NCBI GenBank assembly: GCA_950071955.1
Contig: CATMOC010000092.1
Location: 1-10,060, forward strand
Source of the DNA: an uncultured Mesorhizobium sp.
Lineage (GTDB): Bacteria > Pseudomonadota > Alphaproteobacteria > Rhizobiales > Rhizobiaceae
Reading direction: 5' to 3'
Length of the DNA: 10,060 nt
Below the pieces are notes generated by a model that was given only the letters and a program-made list of their open reading frames with translations, made no database searches and was not told the origin of the DNA. The position numbers were made by a program, and so were the translations under genes. Positions 1-8,741 of the stretch are shown here, one piece after another (the first letter of the stretch is position 1; every line of letters begins with the position of its first letter).

Positions 1-1480
<1,480 letters not shown>

Positions 1481-1692
1481 GATTGCCTCCTGGAAGCGCT
1501 CTGCTTTCTGATTGTGAGCCGGCTTTGCGGGTAGAAATTGTCGCGCCGGCGGCATTCCGAGTCCAGCAGATTCAAACGACAGGTTCATGACGGTGCGGCA
1601 GGCCGATTTGTCGTGCCGCCGGGGGCGCGCTAAGTTCGTCCGGGCGGCGGCAAAGCAGGCCCGCCGCGCTTGCGGCGAAAGCGGGGCCACGA

Positions 1693-3015
1693 ATGGATCT
1701 GGACGTCGGCGCGATCACCGAGCGGATTGCCGCATACGTCGAGCGGTGGGCGGTTTATGCGACCGACCCGTGGCTCGCCTACCAGGTCGCGCTGATCGTG
1801 CTTCTCTTCATCACCGCCAAGTTCTTGGGCAAGAAGATCGAAGCCCGCCTCGAAAGTCGGGCACGATCCATCCGCGGCCACCCCGGCCTGCTGCGCGTCG
1901 TCGTGGCGACCATGCGCAGGGCGGACTGGATCCTGTTCGTGGTCATGATGTTCGCGGCGATCACCATCATGCGAGCCGCGACGTGGCCGAGCCGGAGTTG
2001 GCTTCTGGCGATCGCGCTGTGGCTAGCACTCACCTGGGTCGTCGTCGCCATCCTCTCGCGGGTGATCCGCAATCGCCTCGCTGCGCGCTCCGTGGCCTGG
2101 ATGGTCTGGATCTACGCCGCCCTCGTCATCCTCGGGCTCCACGACCGCGCCGCGCTCTTCCTTGACAGTCTCGCCATGCCGGTCGGCAACGTCCGGATCT
2201 CGGTGCTCACCGTCATCAAGACCGCGGTGTTCCTGACCGCCGCCGTCTGGGTCGCGACCGTCGCCGGCAACTACTTCGACGAGCGGGTGCAGAAATCGGC
2301 CGATCTTACACCCTCCATCCGGGTGCTGATCGGCAAGGTAGCCAAGTTCGGACTGATCATAATTGCCGGCCTGGGCGCGCTGACCGCCGTCGGCGTCGAC
2401 CTGACGGCCTTGACGGTCTTTTCCGGGGCGGTCGGCGTCGGCCTCGGCTTTGGACTTCAGAAGGTCGTGTCGAACTTCATCTCCGGCGTCATCATGCTGA
2501 TGGACAAGTCGATCAAGCCGGGCGACACGATTTCGCTCGGCGAGACCTTCGGCTGGATCAGGGAATTGCGCGCGCGCTTTGTCTCGGTGGTCACGCGCGA
2601 CGGGCGCGAATACCTCATCCCCAACGAGGACTTCGTCACCCAGCAGGTCATCAACTGGTCCTTCAGCGACGAACTCGTCAGGCTGGATGTGGCGTTCGGC
2701 GTCTCCTACGACGCCGATCCCCACGTCGTGTCCGAACTCGCCATCAAGGCTGCGATGACCGTCGGGCGCGTCGAAGCCGCCAGGCGTCCTGTCTGCTGGC
2801 TCACCGGCTTCGGCGAATCCTCGCTCGATTTCGTCCTCCGCTTCTGGATCCACGATCCCCAGCAAGGCCTCACCAACGTCAGGGGCAAGGTGCTTCTGGC
2901 ACTCTGGGACACATTCAAGGAGAACGGTGTCCAGATCCCCTACCCGCACCGCGAAATCATCATGAGACGGCGTGAATCCGACAGGCCGGTCGAAGGGAAA
3001 GCGCCCAACGATTGA
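1693..3015 (+). CDS. MscS-family mechanosensitive ion channel, 440 aa
   Basis: Inner-membrane channel expected to open under membrane tension and release solutes on hypo-osmotic shock. The N-terminal half is hydrophobic, with membrane segments at about residues 31-46, 79-97, 103-122, 135-150, 169-190 and 213-235. The pore-lining helix follows at about 240-270, with the glycine-rich small-residue pattern GAVGVGLGFGLQ (245-256) and SNFISGVIMLM typical of MscS TM3. The cytoplasmic beta domain starts at KPGDTI (275-280) and contains RDGREYLIPNEDF (302-314) and VINWS. The alpha/beta domain ends in GVQIPYPHREI (412-422), the usual MscS end motif. At 440 residues it is longer than E. coli MscS (286), with about three or four extra N-terminal membrane helices; such enlarged relatives are common in alphaproteobacteria. 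The ATG at 1693 has only a weak GCGGGG ribosome site at 1681-1686. No gene-specific name is justified. Confidence 0.93.
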   Translation: MDLDVGAITERIAAYVERWAVYATDPWLAYQVALIVLLFITAKFLGKKIEARLESRARSIRGHPGLLRVVVATMRRADWILFVVMMFAAITIMRAATWPSRSWLLAIALWLALTWVVVAILSRVIRNRLAARSVAWMVWIYAALVILGLHDRAALFLDSLAMPVGNVRISVLTVIKTAVFLTAAVWVATVAGNYFDERVQKSADLTPSIRVLIGKVAKFGLIIIAGLGALTAVGVDLTALTVFSGAVGVGLGFGLQKVVSNFISGVIMLMDKSIKPGDTISLGETFGWIRELRARFVSVVTRDGREYLIPNEDFVTQQVINWSFSDELVRLDVAFGVSYDADPHVVSELAIKAAMTVGRVEAARRPVCWLTGFGESSLDFVLRFWIHDPQQGLTNVRGKVLLALWDTFKENGVQIPYPHREIIMRRRESDRPVEGKAPND

Positions 3016-3173
3016 TGGCTACGGGACAACCGGGCAACGTCCGTCCGATCATTGCGCAAGTGCCATTTTTCTGTGCAATTTCCGTGACATAAAGTCTTGT
3101 TTGCTGCGCTGCGGTATACCCTTGCTTAATCCGGCACTGCTAATCTTGCAACGGGTGGCATGGGGCACGGGAA
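3016..3173 (+). promoter_or_regulatory. Upstream region of the Amt-GGDEF-EAL gene, with a TTGCGCA/TGTGCAA dyad
   Basis: This gap of 158 bases between the channel gene and the Amt fusion is more AT-rich than its surroundings, as expected for a promoter. It contains an imperfect inverted repeat: TTGCGCA (3052-3058) and TGTGCAA (3072-3078), one mismatch between arms. I see no convincing -35/-10 pair and no correctly spaced sigma-54 site. No terminator hairpin for the channel gene was found, so read-through from it is possible. Assignment as a regulatory region rests on position and composition. Confidence 0.35.
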
Positions 3174-6100
3174 ATGACGATTGGGGCTTCCGAAGTCGCG
3201 GGCTTTCGCATGGCCGGCACCATGGTCTTCTTGCTGTCGGCGGCCTCGCCGGCCTCGGCGGCCGCGACGACGCTGGAGACACTTCAAAGAAACCTCGATC
3301 TCGTCTGGACCCTCTTGGCCGCCGGCCTCGTCCTGATGATGCAGCTCGGCTTCCTGCTCCTCGAAGCCGGGATGGTTCGCTCGAAGAATTCCATCAACGT
3401 CGCGCAGAAGAACCTGCTGGACTTCGCCGTCTCGGTCGTCGCGTTCAGCGCGGTCGGCTTCATGATCGCCTTCGCGTCCGGCAACGGATGGCCCTTCGGC
3501 ATCGACGGCGACTTCCTCTTCCTGGGATCGCTCGACAGCTGGCACGTCGGCTGCTTCGTCTTTCAGGCCATGTTCTGTGGAACGGCCGCAACGATCGTCT
3601 CGGGCGCGGTCGCGGAACGGATGCGTCTCGTCTCCTACCTGCTCTGCTCCGCCGTCGTCGCGGGCGCCATCTATCCGGTCTTCGTCCACTGGGCGTGGGG
3701 CAACTCCCTCGTCCCGAATTCGTCGGCATTTCTTGCCAACATGGGCTTCGTGGACTTCGCCGGTTCCACCGTCGTCCACGCGACCGGCGCCTGGGTGGCG
3801 CTCGCCGCATGTCTCGTCCTGGGGCCCCGGCTCGGCAGGTTCGACAGTGCCGGAAAGCCGGTGCGCATTGCCGGGCACAGCCCCGTCTTGGCGGCGGCCG
3901 GCGCGCTCGTCCTTTTCGTGGGCTGGATCGGCTTCAACGGCGGCTCCACGGTCGCGGCAACGCCGGCGATCGCCCACATCATCGCCAACACGGTGCTGGC
4001 CGGCGGCACCGGCAGCCTCGCCGGCTTTGTCGTGGGCTGGTACAAGGATGGGGTCGTGCTCCCTGAGCAGACGCTTTCGGGAATGCTCGGCGGGCTCGTT
4101 GCCGTCACCGCCGGTTGCCTGGTGCTCGATCCGCTCGGCGCGCTGGCGATCGGCATGATCGGCGGACTGGCGGCCATATGGGGCAACAGCGTCCTTGAGA
4201 ACGAGCTCGGGATAGACGACGCCGTCGGCGCGATCGGCGTACACGGCTTCGCGGGAATGGCCGGCACGATCGGTCTGGCGCTGCTGGCGCCCGTCGAAAA
4301 CCTGCCGCTCGCCTCCCGCTGGGACCAGCTGCAGGTCCAGGCGACGGGAGTGACGGTCAACTTCGTTTGGACCTTCGCGACCGGATACGCCTTCTTCTGG
4401 ACGCTGAACCGCTTCTTCCCCATCCGCGTCACCCGCGAGGCCGAGCTGATCGGGCTGAACGAAGCCGAACACGGCACGCGCATGGGTGTTGGGCACGTCG
4501 AACGCGCGCTCCAGACGCTGGTCAGCGGCAACGCCGATCTGAACATGCGGCTCGAACTGAAGCCCGGCGACGAGTCCGAGACCCTGACGCGCCTCTTCAA
4601 CGACCTCATGGAAAACATCCAGGCCGAGGAGAGCGCACGCGCGCGGGCCAAGTCGATGATGCGCGATGCCGAGGAGGCCGAGCGCCTGTCGGCGCTCGCC
4701 GCCGCGACCTTCGAGGCGATCTGGATCCTTCAGGACGGCCGGATCGTCGACGGAAACGTCAAGCTCGAGGAGCTTCTCGGCGAGACCATTTCCACACTGC
4801 GCGGCCGCCCGGTCATCGAGCTGTTCGCTCCCGAACACCGCGCAGCCGTGCGGGAGGCGATGCTGAAGCCGGTTGCCGAACCCTACGAAGCCGACATCAT
4901 GATGGCCGACGGCACCTGCGTCCCGATGGAACTGCGCGGCCGCGAGATCCTCTACCGGGGCGAGCGCTCCCGCATCGGCTGCCTCGTGGACCTGCGCGAG
5001 CGAAAGCATGCGGAGGCGCGCATCCGACACCTCGCCCTGCACGATCCGCTGACGGGCCTGCCCAACCGCGCCCTCTTCAACGAGAGGCTCGCCTCGATGG
5101 CCAGACGCGCGAGCGACGCGAATGGACAGGGCGCCGTCCTGCTGGTCGATCTCGACCGCTTCAAGGACATCAACGACATCTACGGGCACCCCGCCGGCGA
5201 TCTCGTGATCAGGACGGCCGCCGACCGCATCTCGTCCCTGGCCGGCAATGACGACGTCACGGTGGCGCGCCTGGGCGGAGACGAGTTCGCAGTGCTGATG
5301 TCCGGCCTGGCGTTCGGGAACCAGGCGGCGGACTTCGCCTTCCGTGTGGTCACCCAGCTGGTCCAGCCGATCACGCTGGAAGACGGCCGCCCCGTCCGCG
5401 TCGGCGCCAGCGTCGGGGTCGCCTTGTGCCCCCGCGACGGCAACGACCCCGCGCTGCTCGTCTCCCGCGCCGATACGGCCCTCTATCACGCAAAGAACAC
5501 CGGCCGGAACAACTACTGCCTGTTCGAGCCCGGAATGGACGCCTTCCTTGAAAAGCGCCGGTTGCTGGAAGCCGACCTCGGACTGGCGCTCGAACGGGAG
5601 GAGTTCGAACTGCATTTCCAGCCGCGCGTCAGCGTCGAGCAGAGCCGCATCATTTCCTACGAGGCGCTCATACGCTGGCGGCATCCCGAACGCGGCCTTG
5701 TCAGCCCGGCCGACTTCATCCCCATCGCCGAACAGGGCGGCAAGATCGTCGCCATCGGAGAATGGGTGCTTCGTACCGCCTGCCTCGCCGCAAGGAGGGA
5801 TTTCGGCGGAGCGCGCGTCAGCGTCAACGTCAGCCCGGTCCAGTTCCGCCAGAAGAACTTCGTCGAAAGCGTCGCCGCGATCCTGGAGGAAACAGGGCTG
5901 GCGCCGGGGCGGCTCGAGATCGAGATCACCGAAGGCGTGCTGATCGACGACGACAACCGCGCGGGCCTCATCCTCAAGCAGTTCAAGCAGCTCGGGATCA
6001 CGATCGCCCTCGACGACTTCGGCACCGGCTATTCCTCGCTTGGCTATCTCAGCCGCTTCCCCTTCGACACGATCAAGATCGACCGCTCATTCGTGCGCGA

Positions 6101-6425
6101 ACTCACCTCCTCCGAAAACGCCCGCGCCATCATCAATACGATCGTGGGGCTGGGATTCGGCCTCAAGATGAAGGTCGTCGCCGAAGGGGTCGAGACGGTG
6201 GAGGAAGCCGCCATCCTCGCCATGAGCGGATGCAACGAGCTGCAGGGCTTTCTTCTGGGGCGGCCGCTGCCCGTCGGAGAAATGGCGCCGGACGCCGATC
6301 GGGAGGTCGCCGCGATCGTCGCCCAGGCGCGCGACATGCAGGCGGAAATGTCGAGAACGCTGCGCGCCGTCGCTCAAGACATGCGTGCACGCTCCGGCGA
6401 CACCCCGCTCCGAAAGGTAAGCTGA
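3174..6425 (+). CDS. Ammonium channel (Amt) fused to HAMP-like linker, PAS, GGDEF and EAL domains, 1083 aa
   Basis: Predicted inner-membrane ammonium sensor that makes or degrades cyclic di-GMP. A signal peptide (1 to about 29, ending ASPASA) precedes a complete Amt domain (about 40-417). Landmarks aligned by eye to E. coli AmtB: gate F130 and F134 (FVFQAMF), W175, D194 and H202 (DFAGSTVVH), F254 and S258 (GFNGGS), and H357 (GVHG), so both channel histidines are present. The Amt tail motif GLNEAEHG (427-434) leads into a HAMP-like coil (about 438-482), a PAS domain (about 508-610), then GGDEF (about 612-785). GGDEF keeps D659, N667, D676 and an intact GGDEF (701-705), but I find no RxxD inhibitory site. 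The EAL domain (about 795-1035) keeps E830 (EAL), N885, E917, D947/D948 (DDFGTGYS), K968, E1004 and Q1024. Both catalytic domains therefore look active. The ATG at 3174 gives the full signal peptide, but its ribosome site is weak. No glnK is nearby. It ends 3 bases from the convergent Lrp-type gene. Confidence 0.95.
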   Translation: MTIGASEVAGFRMAGTMVFLLSAASPASAAATTLETLQRNLDLVWTLLAAGLVLMMQLGFLLLEAGMVRSKNSINVAQKNLLDFAVSVVAFSAVGFMIAFASGNGWPFGIDGDFLFLGSLDSWHVGCFVFQAMFCGTAATIVSGAVAERMRLVSYLLCSAVVAGAIYPVFVHWAWGNSLVPNSSAFLANMGFVDFAGSTVVHATGAWVALAACLVLGPRLGRFDSAGKPVRIAGHSPVLAAAGALVLFVGWIGFNGGSTVAATPAIAHIIANTVLAGGTGSLAGFVVGWYKDGVVLPEQTLSGMLGGLVAVTAGCLVLDPLGALAIGMIGGLAAIWGNSVLENELGIDDAVGAIGVHGFAGMAGTIGLALLAPVENLPLASRWDQLQVQATGVTVNFVWTFATGYAFFWTLNRFFPIRVTREAELIGLNEAEHGTRMGVGHVERALQTLVSGNADLNMRLELKPGDESETLTRLFNDLMENIQAEESARARAKSMMRDAEEAERLSALAAATFEAIWILQDGRIVDGNVKLEELLGETISTLRGRPVIELFAPEHRAAVREAMLKPVAEPYEADIMMADGTCVPMELRGREILYRGERSRIGCLVDLRERKHAEARIRHLALHDPLTGLPNRALFNERLASMARRASDANGQGAVLLVDLDRFKDINDIYGHPAGDLVIRTAADRISSLAGNDDVTVARLGGDEFAVLMSGLAFGNQAADFAFRVVTQLVQPITLEDGRPVRVGASVGVALCPRDGNDPALLVSRADTALYHAKNTGRNNYCLFEPGMDAFLEKRRLLEADLGLALEREEFELHFQPRVSVEQSRIISYEALIRWRHPERGLVSPADFIPIAEQGGKIVAIGEWVLRTACLAARRDFGGARVSVNVSPVQFRQKNFVESVAAILEETGLAPGRLEIEITEGVLIDDDNRAGLILKQFKQLGITIALDDFGTGYSSLGYLSRFPFDTIKIDRSFVRELTSSENARAIINTIVGLGFGLKMKVVAEGVETVEEAAILAMSGCNELQGFLLGRPLPVGEMAPDADREVAAIVAQARDMQAEMSRTLRAVAQDMRARSGDTPLRKVS

Positions 6426-6428
6426 CTT

Positions 6429-6902
6429 TCAGGCCAGTTCCGGCATGATGCCCATCGACGTCCGATCGACGACTTCGCGCAGCGCGAAGGAGGAGTTGAT
6501 CTTGATGACATGCGGCATGGCGGTGAGCCATTCCTTGTGGATCCGCTCGTAGTCCTCGAGATCCTTGGCGGCGATGCGGACCACGTAGTCGTACTCGCCC
6601 GACATCAGATGGCACGACAGCACGTTCGGGCAGCGCTTGATCGCCGCTTCGAACTCGGCCAGCGATTTCTCGAACTGGCCCGAAAGGGATATGTGCACGA
6701 TCGCCGTCATCCTGTGGCCGAGCGCGCCGTTCGAAAGCCGCGCGTGATAGCCCTCGATCACCCCGCTCTTTTCCAGCTGGTCGAGCCGCCGGGAACAGGC
6801 GGACTGCGAGAGGCCGATCTTTTCGGCGAGCGCGGAATTCGATATCCGGCCGTCCTTCTGGAGCGTGTCGAGAATGGCGAAATCGATCCTGTCCAGCGCC
6901 AT
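6429..6902 (-). CDS. Lrp/AsnC-family transcriptional regulator, probable regulator of ald
   Basis: DNA-binding regulator that senses an amino acid, 157 residues, the usual Lrp length. A winged helix-turn-helix covers about residues 5-55, with SALAEKIGLSQSACSRRLDQL (23-43 region) as the recognition unit. The RAM ligand-binding domain covers about 66-145 and contains SGEYDYVV (101-108), matching the GxxD effector-loop signature of the family. I chose the ATG at 6902 because it gives the canonical start (MALDRIDFAIL) and sits behind a purine-rich AGGAAAGG; an upstream in-frame codon at 6941 would add 13 residues unlike the family. It is divergent from alanine dehydrogenase, the standard arrangement for an Lrp-type activator of ald. 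Alanine or another amino acid as effector is an inference. Confidence 0.93.
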   Translation of the reverse strand: MALDRIDFAILDTLQKDGRISNSALAEKIGLSQSACSRRLDQLEKSGVIEGYHARLSNGALGHRMTAIVHISLSGQFEKSLAEFEAAIKRCPNVLSCHLMSGEYDYVVRIAAKDLEDYERIHKEWLTAMPHVIKINSSFALREVVDRTSMGIMPELA

Positions 6903-6916
6903 GAGCCACCTTTCCT

Positions 6917-7005
6917 GCGAAAACCGCGCCTGTTCGCGCAAGTTCTATCGAAAAAGCGGCTGTCAGACAATGAACTTCGCAAACACATTCGAAGCGAACG
7001 GTGTT
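6917..7005. promoter_or_regulatory. Candidate shared operator region between the Lrp-type gene and ald
   Basis: The 149-base divergent intergenic region carries four copies of a GCGAA/TTCGC element: GCGAA at 6917-6921, TTCGC at 6933-6937, TTCGC at 6976-6980 and GCGAA at 6994-6998. They form two inverted pairs, one near each gene. A further dyad AACAC (6982-6986) / GTGTT (7001-7005) overlaps the ald-side pair, with a TTCGAA palindrome at 6988-6993. Lrp-type regulators bind several phased dyads, so these are plausible half-sites, but no known consensus was matched. Confidence 0.35.
6942..6970 (-). promoter_or_regulatory. Possible sigma-70-type promoter for the Lrp-type regulator
   Basis: Read on the minus strand, TTGTCT (6965-6970) and TAGAAC (6942-6947) are separated by exactly 17 bases, with four of six matches to each consensus hexamer. 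It lies about 40 bases upstream of the chosen start at 6902, between the two inverted pairs of the candidate operator. Chance matches of this quality are common, so this is tentative. Confidence 0.3.
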
Positions 7006-7051
7006 CTAATGGTTACATTCATCACAATCGTTCCGCCCCGAGGAGGAAATC

Positions 7052-8170
7052 ATGCGCGTCGGCTGCCCGAAGGAGATCAAGAACCACGAGTACCGGGTTG
7101 GCCTGACCCCCGGTTCTGTTCGCGAATATGTCGCGCACGGGCATGACGTGATCGTCGAGACCGGCGCGGGCGCTGGCATCGGTGCCGACGACAACGCCTA
7201 TCGCGCGGCCGGTGCCTCGATCGCGAAGACGGCCGAGGAGGTCTTCGCGAAGGCCGACATGATCGTCAAGGTCAAGGAGCCGCAGCCCGGCGAATGGGTG
7301 CAACTGCGCGAAGGCCAGCTCCTCTACACCTATCTCCACCTCGCGCCCGATCCGGAGCAGACGAGAGGCCTCGTCGCCTCTGGCGTCACGGCGGTCGCCT
7401 ACGAAACCGTCACCGACGACCGCGGCGGCCTGCCGCTGCTCGCTCCGATGTCGGAAGTCGCCGGGCGCCTGTCCATCCAGGCCGGCGCCACGGCGCTCCA
7501 GAAGGCCAATGGCGGCCGCGGCGTGCTGCTCGGCGGCGTTCCGGGCGTGCTGCCGGGCAAGGTCGCTGTCATCGGCGGCGGCGTCGTCGGCCTGCACGCG
7601 GCCAAGATGGCGGTCGGCCTCGGCGCCGACGTCACCATCATCGACCGCTCGATCCCGCGCCTGCGCCAGCTCGACGACATCTTCAACGGCCGCGTACACA
7701 CCCGCTATTCCACCGTCGAGGCGCTCGAGGAAGAGTGCTTCTCCGCCGACATGGTGGTTGGCGCAGTCCTCATCCCCGGCGCGGCGGCTCCCAAGCTTGT
7801 GACGCGCGAGATGCTGTCGGGCATGAAGAAAGGCGCGGTTCTGGTCGACGTCGCAATCGACCAGGGCGGCTGCTTCGAGACCTCGCACGCCACCACCCAT
7901 GCCGACCCCACCTACGAGGTCGACGGCATCATCCACTACTGCGTGGCCAACATGCCGGGCGCCGTTCCCGTCACTTCGGCCCACGCGCTCAACAATGCGA
8001 CGCTCTACTACGGACTCCAGCTCGCCGACAAAGGCCTGAAGGCACTGGTCGACGATCCGCACCTGCGCAACGGGCTCAACGTGCACAAGGGCCGCATCAC
8101 CAATCGCGCCGTCGCCGAAGCGCTCGGCTACGAGATGGCCGAACCGCAGATCGCCCTGAAGGCGGCCTGA
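7052..8170 (+). CDS. ald: Alanine dehydrogenase
   Basis: NAD-dependent enzyme interconverting L-alanine and pyruvate plus ammonium, used to catabolise alanine or assimilate ammonium in the cytoplasm. Length 372 residues is the family standard, with no gap. The active-site residues of the family fall at their usual numbers: R15 (EYRVGL), K75 (KVKEP), H96 (YLHLAPD) and D270 (AIDQGG). The Rossmann fold has GGGVVG at 175-180 and the ribose-binding D198 (IIDRS). [24 protein letters not shown] sequence (301-320) is the conserved C-terminal signature; here the last residues read LYY. The ATG at 7052 follows a perfect AGGAGG (7041-7046) with a 5-base spacer, suggesting strong translation. It is divergent from an Lrp-type regulator and followed by a terminator, so it is probably monocistronic. 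Confidence 0.98.
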   Translation: MRVGCPKEIKNHEYRVGLTPGSVREYVAHGHDVIVETGAGAGIGADDNAYRAAGASIAKTAEEVFAKADMIVKVKEPQPGEWVQLREGQLLYTYLHLAPDPEQTRGLVASGVTAVAYETVTDDRGGLPLLAPMSEVAGRLSIQAGATALQKANGGRGVLLGGVPGVLPGKVAVIGGGVVGLHAAKMAVGLGADVTIIDRSIPRLRQLDDIFNGRVHTRYSTVEALEEECFSADMVVGAVLIPGAAAPKLVTREMLSGMKKGAVLVDVAIDQGGCFETSHATTHADPTYEVDGIIHYCVANMPGAVPVTSAHALNNATLYYGLQLADKGLKALVDDPHLRNGLNVHKGRITNRAVAEALGYEMAEPQIALKAA

Positions 8171-8182
8171 TCCCCCAGGAAC

Positions 8183-8211
8183 TTTCCGCGAGAAACCTCC
8201 CTTCGCGGAAA
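8183..8211. repeat. Perfect 9-bp inverted repeat just after ald, without T tract
   Basis: TTTCCGCGA (8183-8191) pairs perfectly with TCGCGGAAA (8203-8211) around an 11-base loop. No T run follows on either strand, so alone it is not a standard intrinsic terminator. It lies 5 bases before the terminator stem, which makes a tandem hairpin pair. It may protect the ald mRNA end or help termination; this is inference. Confidence 0.6.
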
Positions 8212-8215
8212 TCTC

Positions 8216-8250
8216 GCCCGCCGGCTGCACCACCGGCGGGCTCTTCTTTG
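8216..8250 (+). terminator. Intrinsic terminator of ald
   Basis: GCCCGCCGG (8216-8224) pairs perfectly with CCGGCGGGC (8233-8241) around the 8-base loop CTGCACCA, and is followed by the T-rich TCTTCTTTG (8242-8250). It starts 46 bases after the ald stop and reads in the ald direction. The convergent DUF1203 gene ends at 8271; the reverse orientation has no T run, so it probably does not serve that gene. Confidence 0.85.
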
Positions 8251-8270
8251 CCTGCTCTCGGGCTACCGGC

Positions 8271-8741
8271 TCAGTTTCGATCGATGCGGCACTGGTAGCA
8301 GTTGTTTCGCGCCGAGCGCATATGGAGGTATGCGATCTCCGGACGCGCCAGCAATTCGTGCGCCCGCTGGCAGATGTGGTTCGACGGGACTACCGCCCCG
8401 GTTCCATAGACGATCCGGTCGTCATGGCCGTATCCGCGCACGATGTAGTCGGGCGTTGCCCTGAACAGGTCCGGCAGCACGTCCGTCTCCGCGGCGGACT
8501 CGCACGGCTCCGCATGCAGGAAGATCGGACCGGTCTCCGCATACGGCTGCAAGGTCGGAAACGGGCGGTAGGCGAGCACGAGATACGGCCCGCCCTTGGC
8601 GACGTTGCGCAGACAGTGGCGGCAGGGAACGCCGTCGCCATCGGAGATGCGCCGCTCCGGCGGCAGCCCGTAGGCATCCGGCGCGCCGTCCTGGAGCGCG
8701 CGCACGTCGTCGGTCGGAAGCGGTCTGAAGTGGATCAACAT
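8271..8741 (-). CDS. DUF1203 domain-containing protein with two CxxC pairs, 156 aa
   Basis: Function unknown. The protein looks like the DUF1203 family from its N-terminal start on F-x-P-L, the PCRHCLRNVAKGG block (39-51), the YAETGPIFLHAEPCE block (67-81), and the C-terminal HMRSARNNCYQC-R block (140-152). No signal peptide or membrane segment is seen, so it is probably cytoplasmic. It has six cysteines: C40 and C43 form one CxxC, C148 and C151 a second, with C80 and C124 between them. I chose the ATG at 8741 because it has GAGG at 8747-8750 with a 5-base spacer and matches the family's start; the longer open frame upstream to 8996 overlaps the GNAT gene and is not plausible. It lies 104 bases downstream of the GNAT gene on the same strand and could be cotranscribed with it. 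Confidence 0.82.
   Translation of the reverse strand: MLIHFRPLPTDDVRALQDGAPDAYGLPPERRISDGDGVPCRHCLRNVAKGGPYLVLAYRPFPTLQPYAETGPIFLHAEPCESAAETDVLPDLFRATPDYIVRGYGHDDRIVYGTGAVVPSNHICQRAHELLARPEIAYLHMRSARNNCYQCRIDRN

Noticed and set aside
1595..1619. GCGGCA / TGCCGC inverted repeat between cpdB and the channel gene
   Set aside because: Only 6 bases per arm in very GC-rich sequence; expected by chance.
3133..3150. Possible sigma-54 promoter, GGCAC with TTGCA, before the Amt fusion
   Set aside because: The GG and GC elements are 13 bases apart (3135-3147) rather than the required 10, and the start codon follows too closely.
3160..3177. Five-codon reading frame (ATG GGG CAC GGG AAA TGA) overlapping the Amt fusion start by ATGA
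   Set aside because: Could be a leader for coupled translation, but it has no clear ribosome site and such short frames arise by chance.
3693..3760. Longer periplasmic loop between W175 and D194 in the Amt domain than in E. coli AmtB
   Set aside because: Many Amt proteins outside enterics have a longer loop here, so it is ordinary variation.
3126..5684. 852-codon open frame on the minus strand opposite the Amt fusion
   Set aside because: It is a shadow of the GC-rich coding frame: its product is dominated by D, R, G, A, H and V, has no recognisable domain, and overlaps a gene with complete catalytic motifs.
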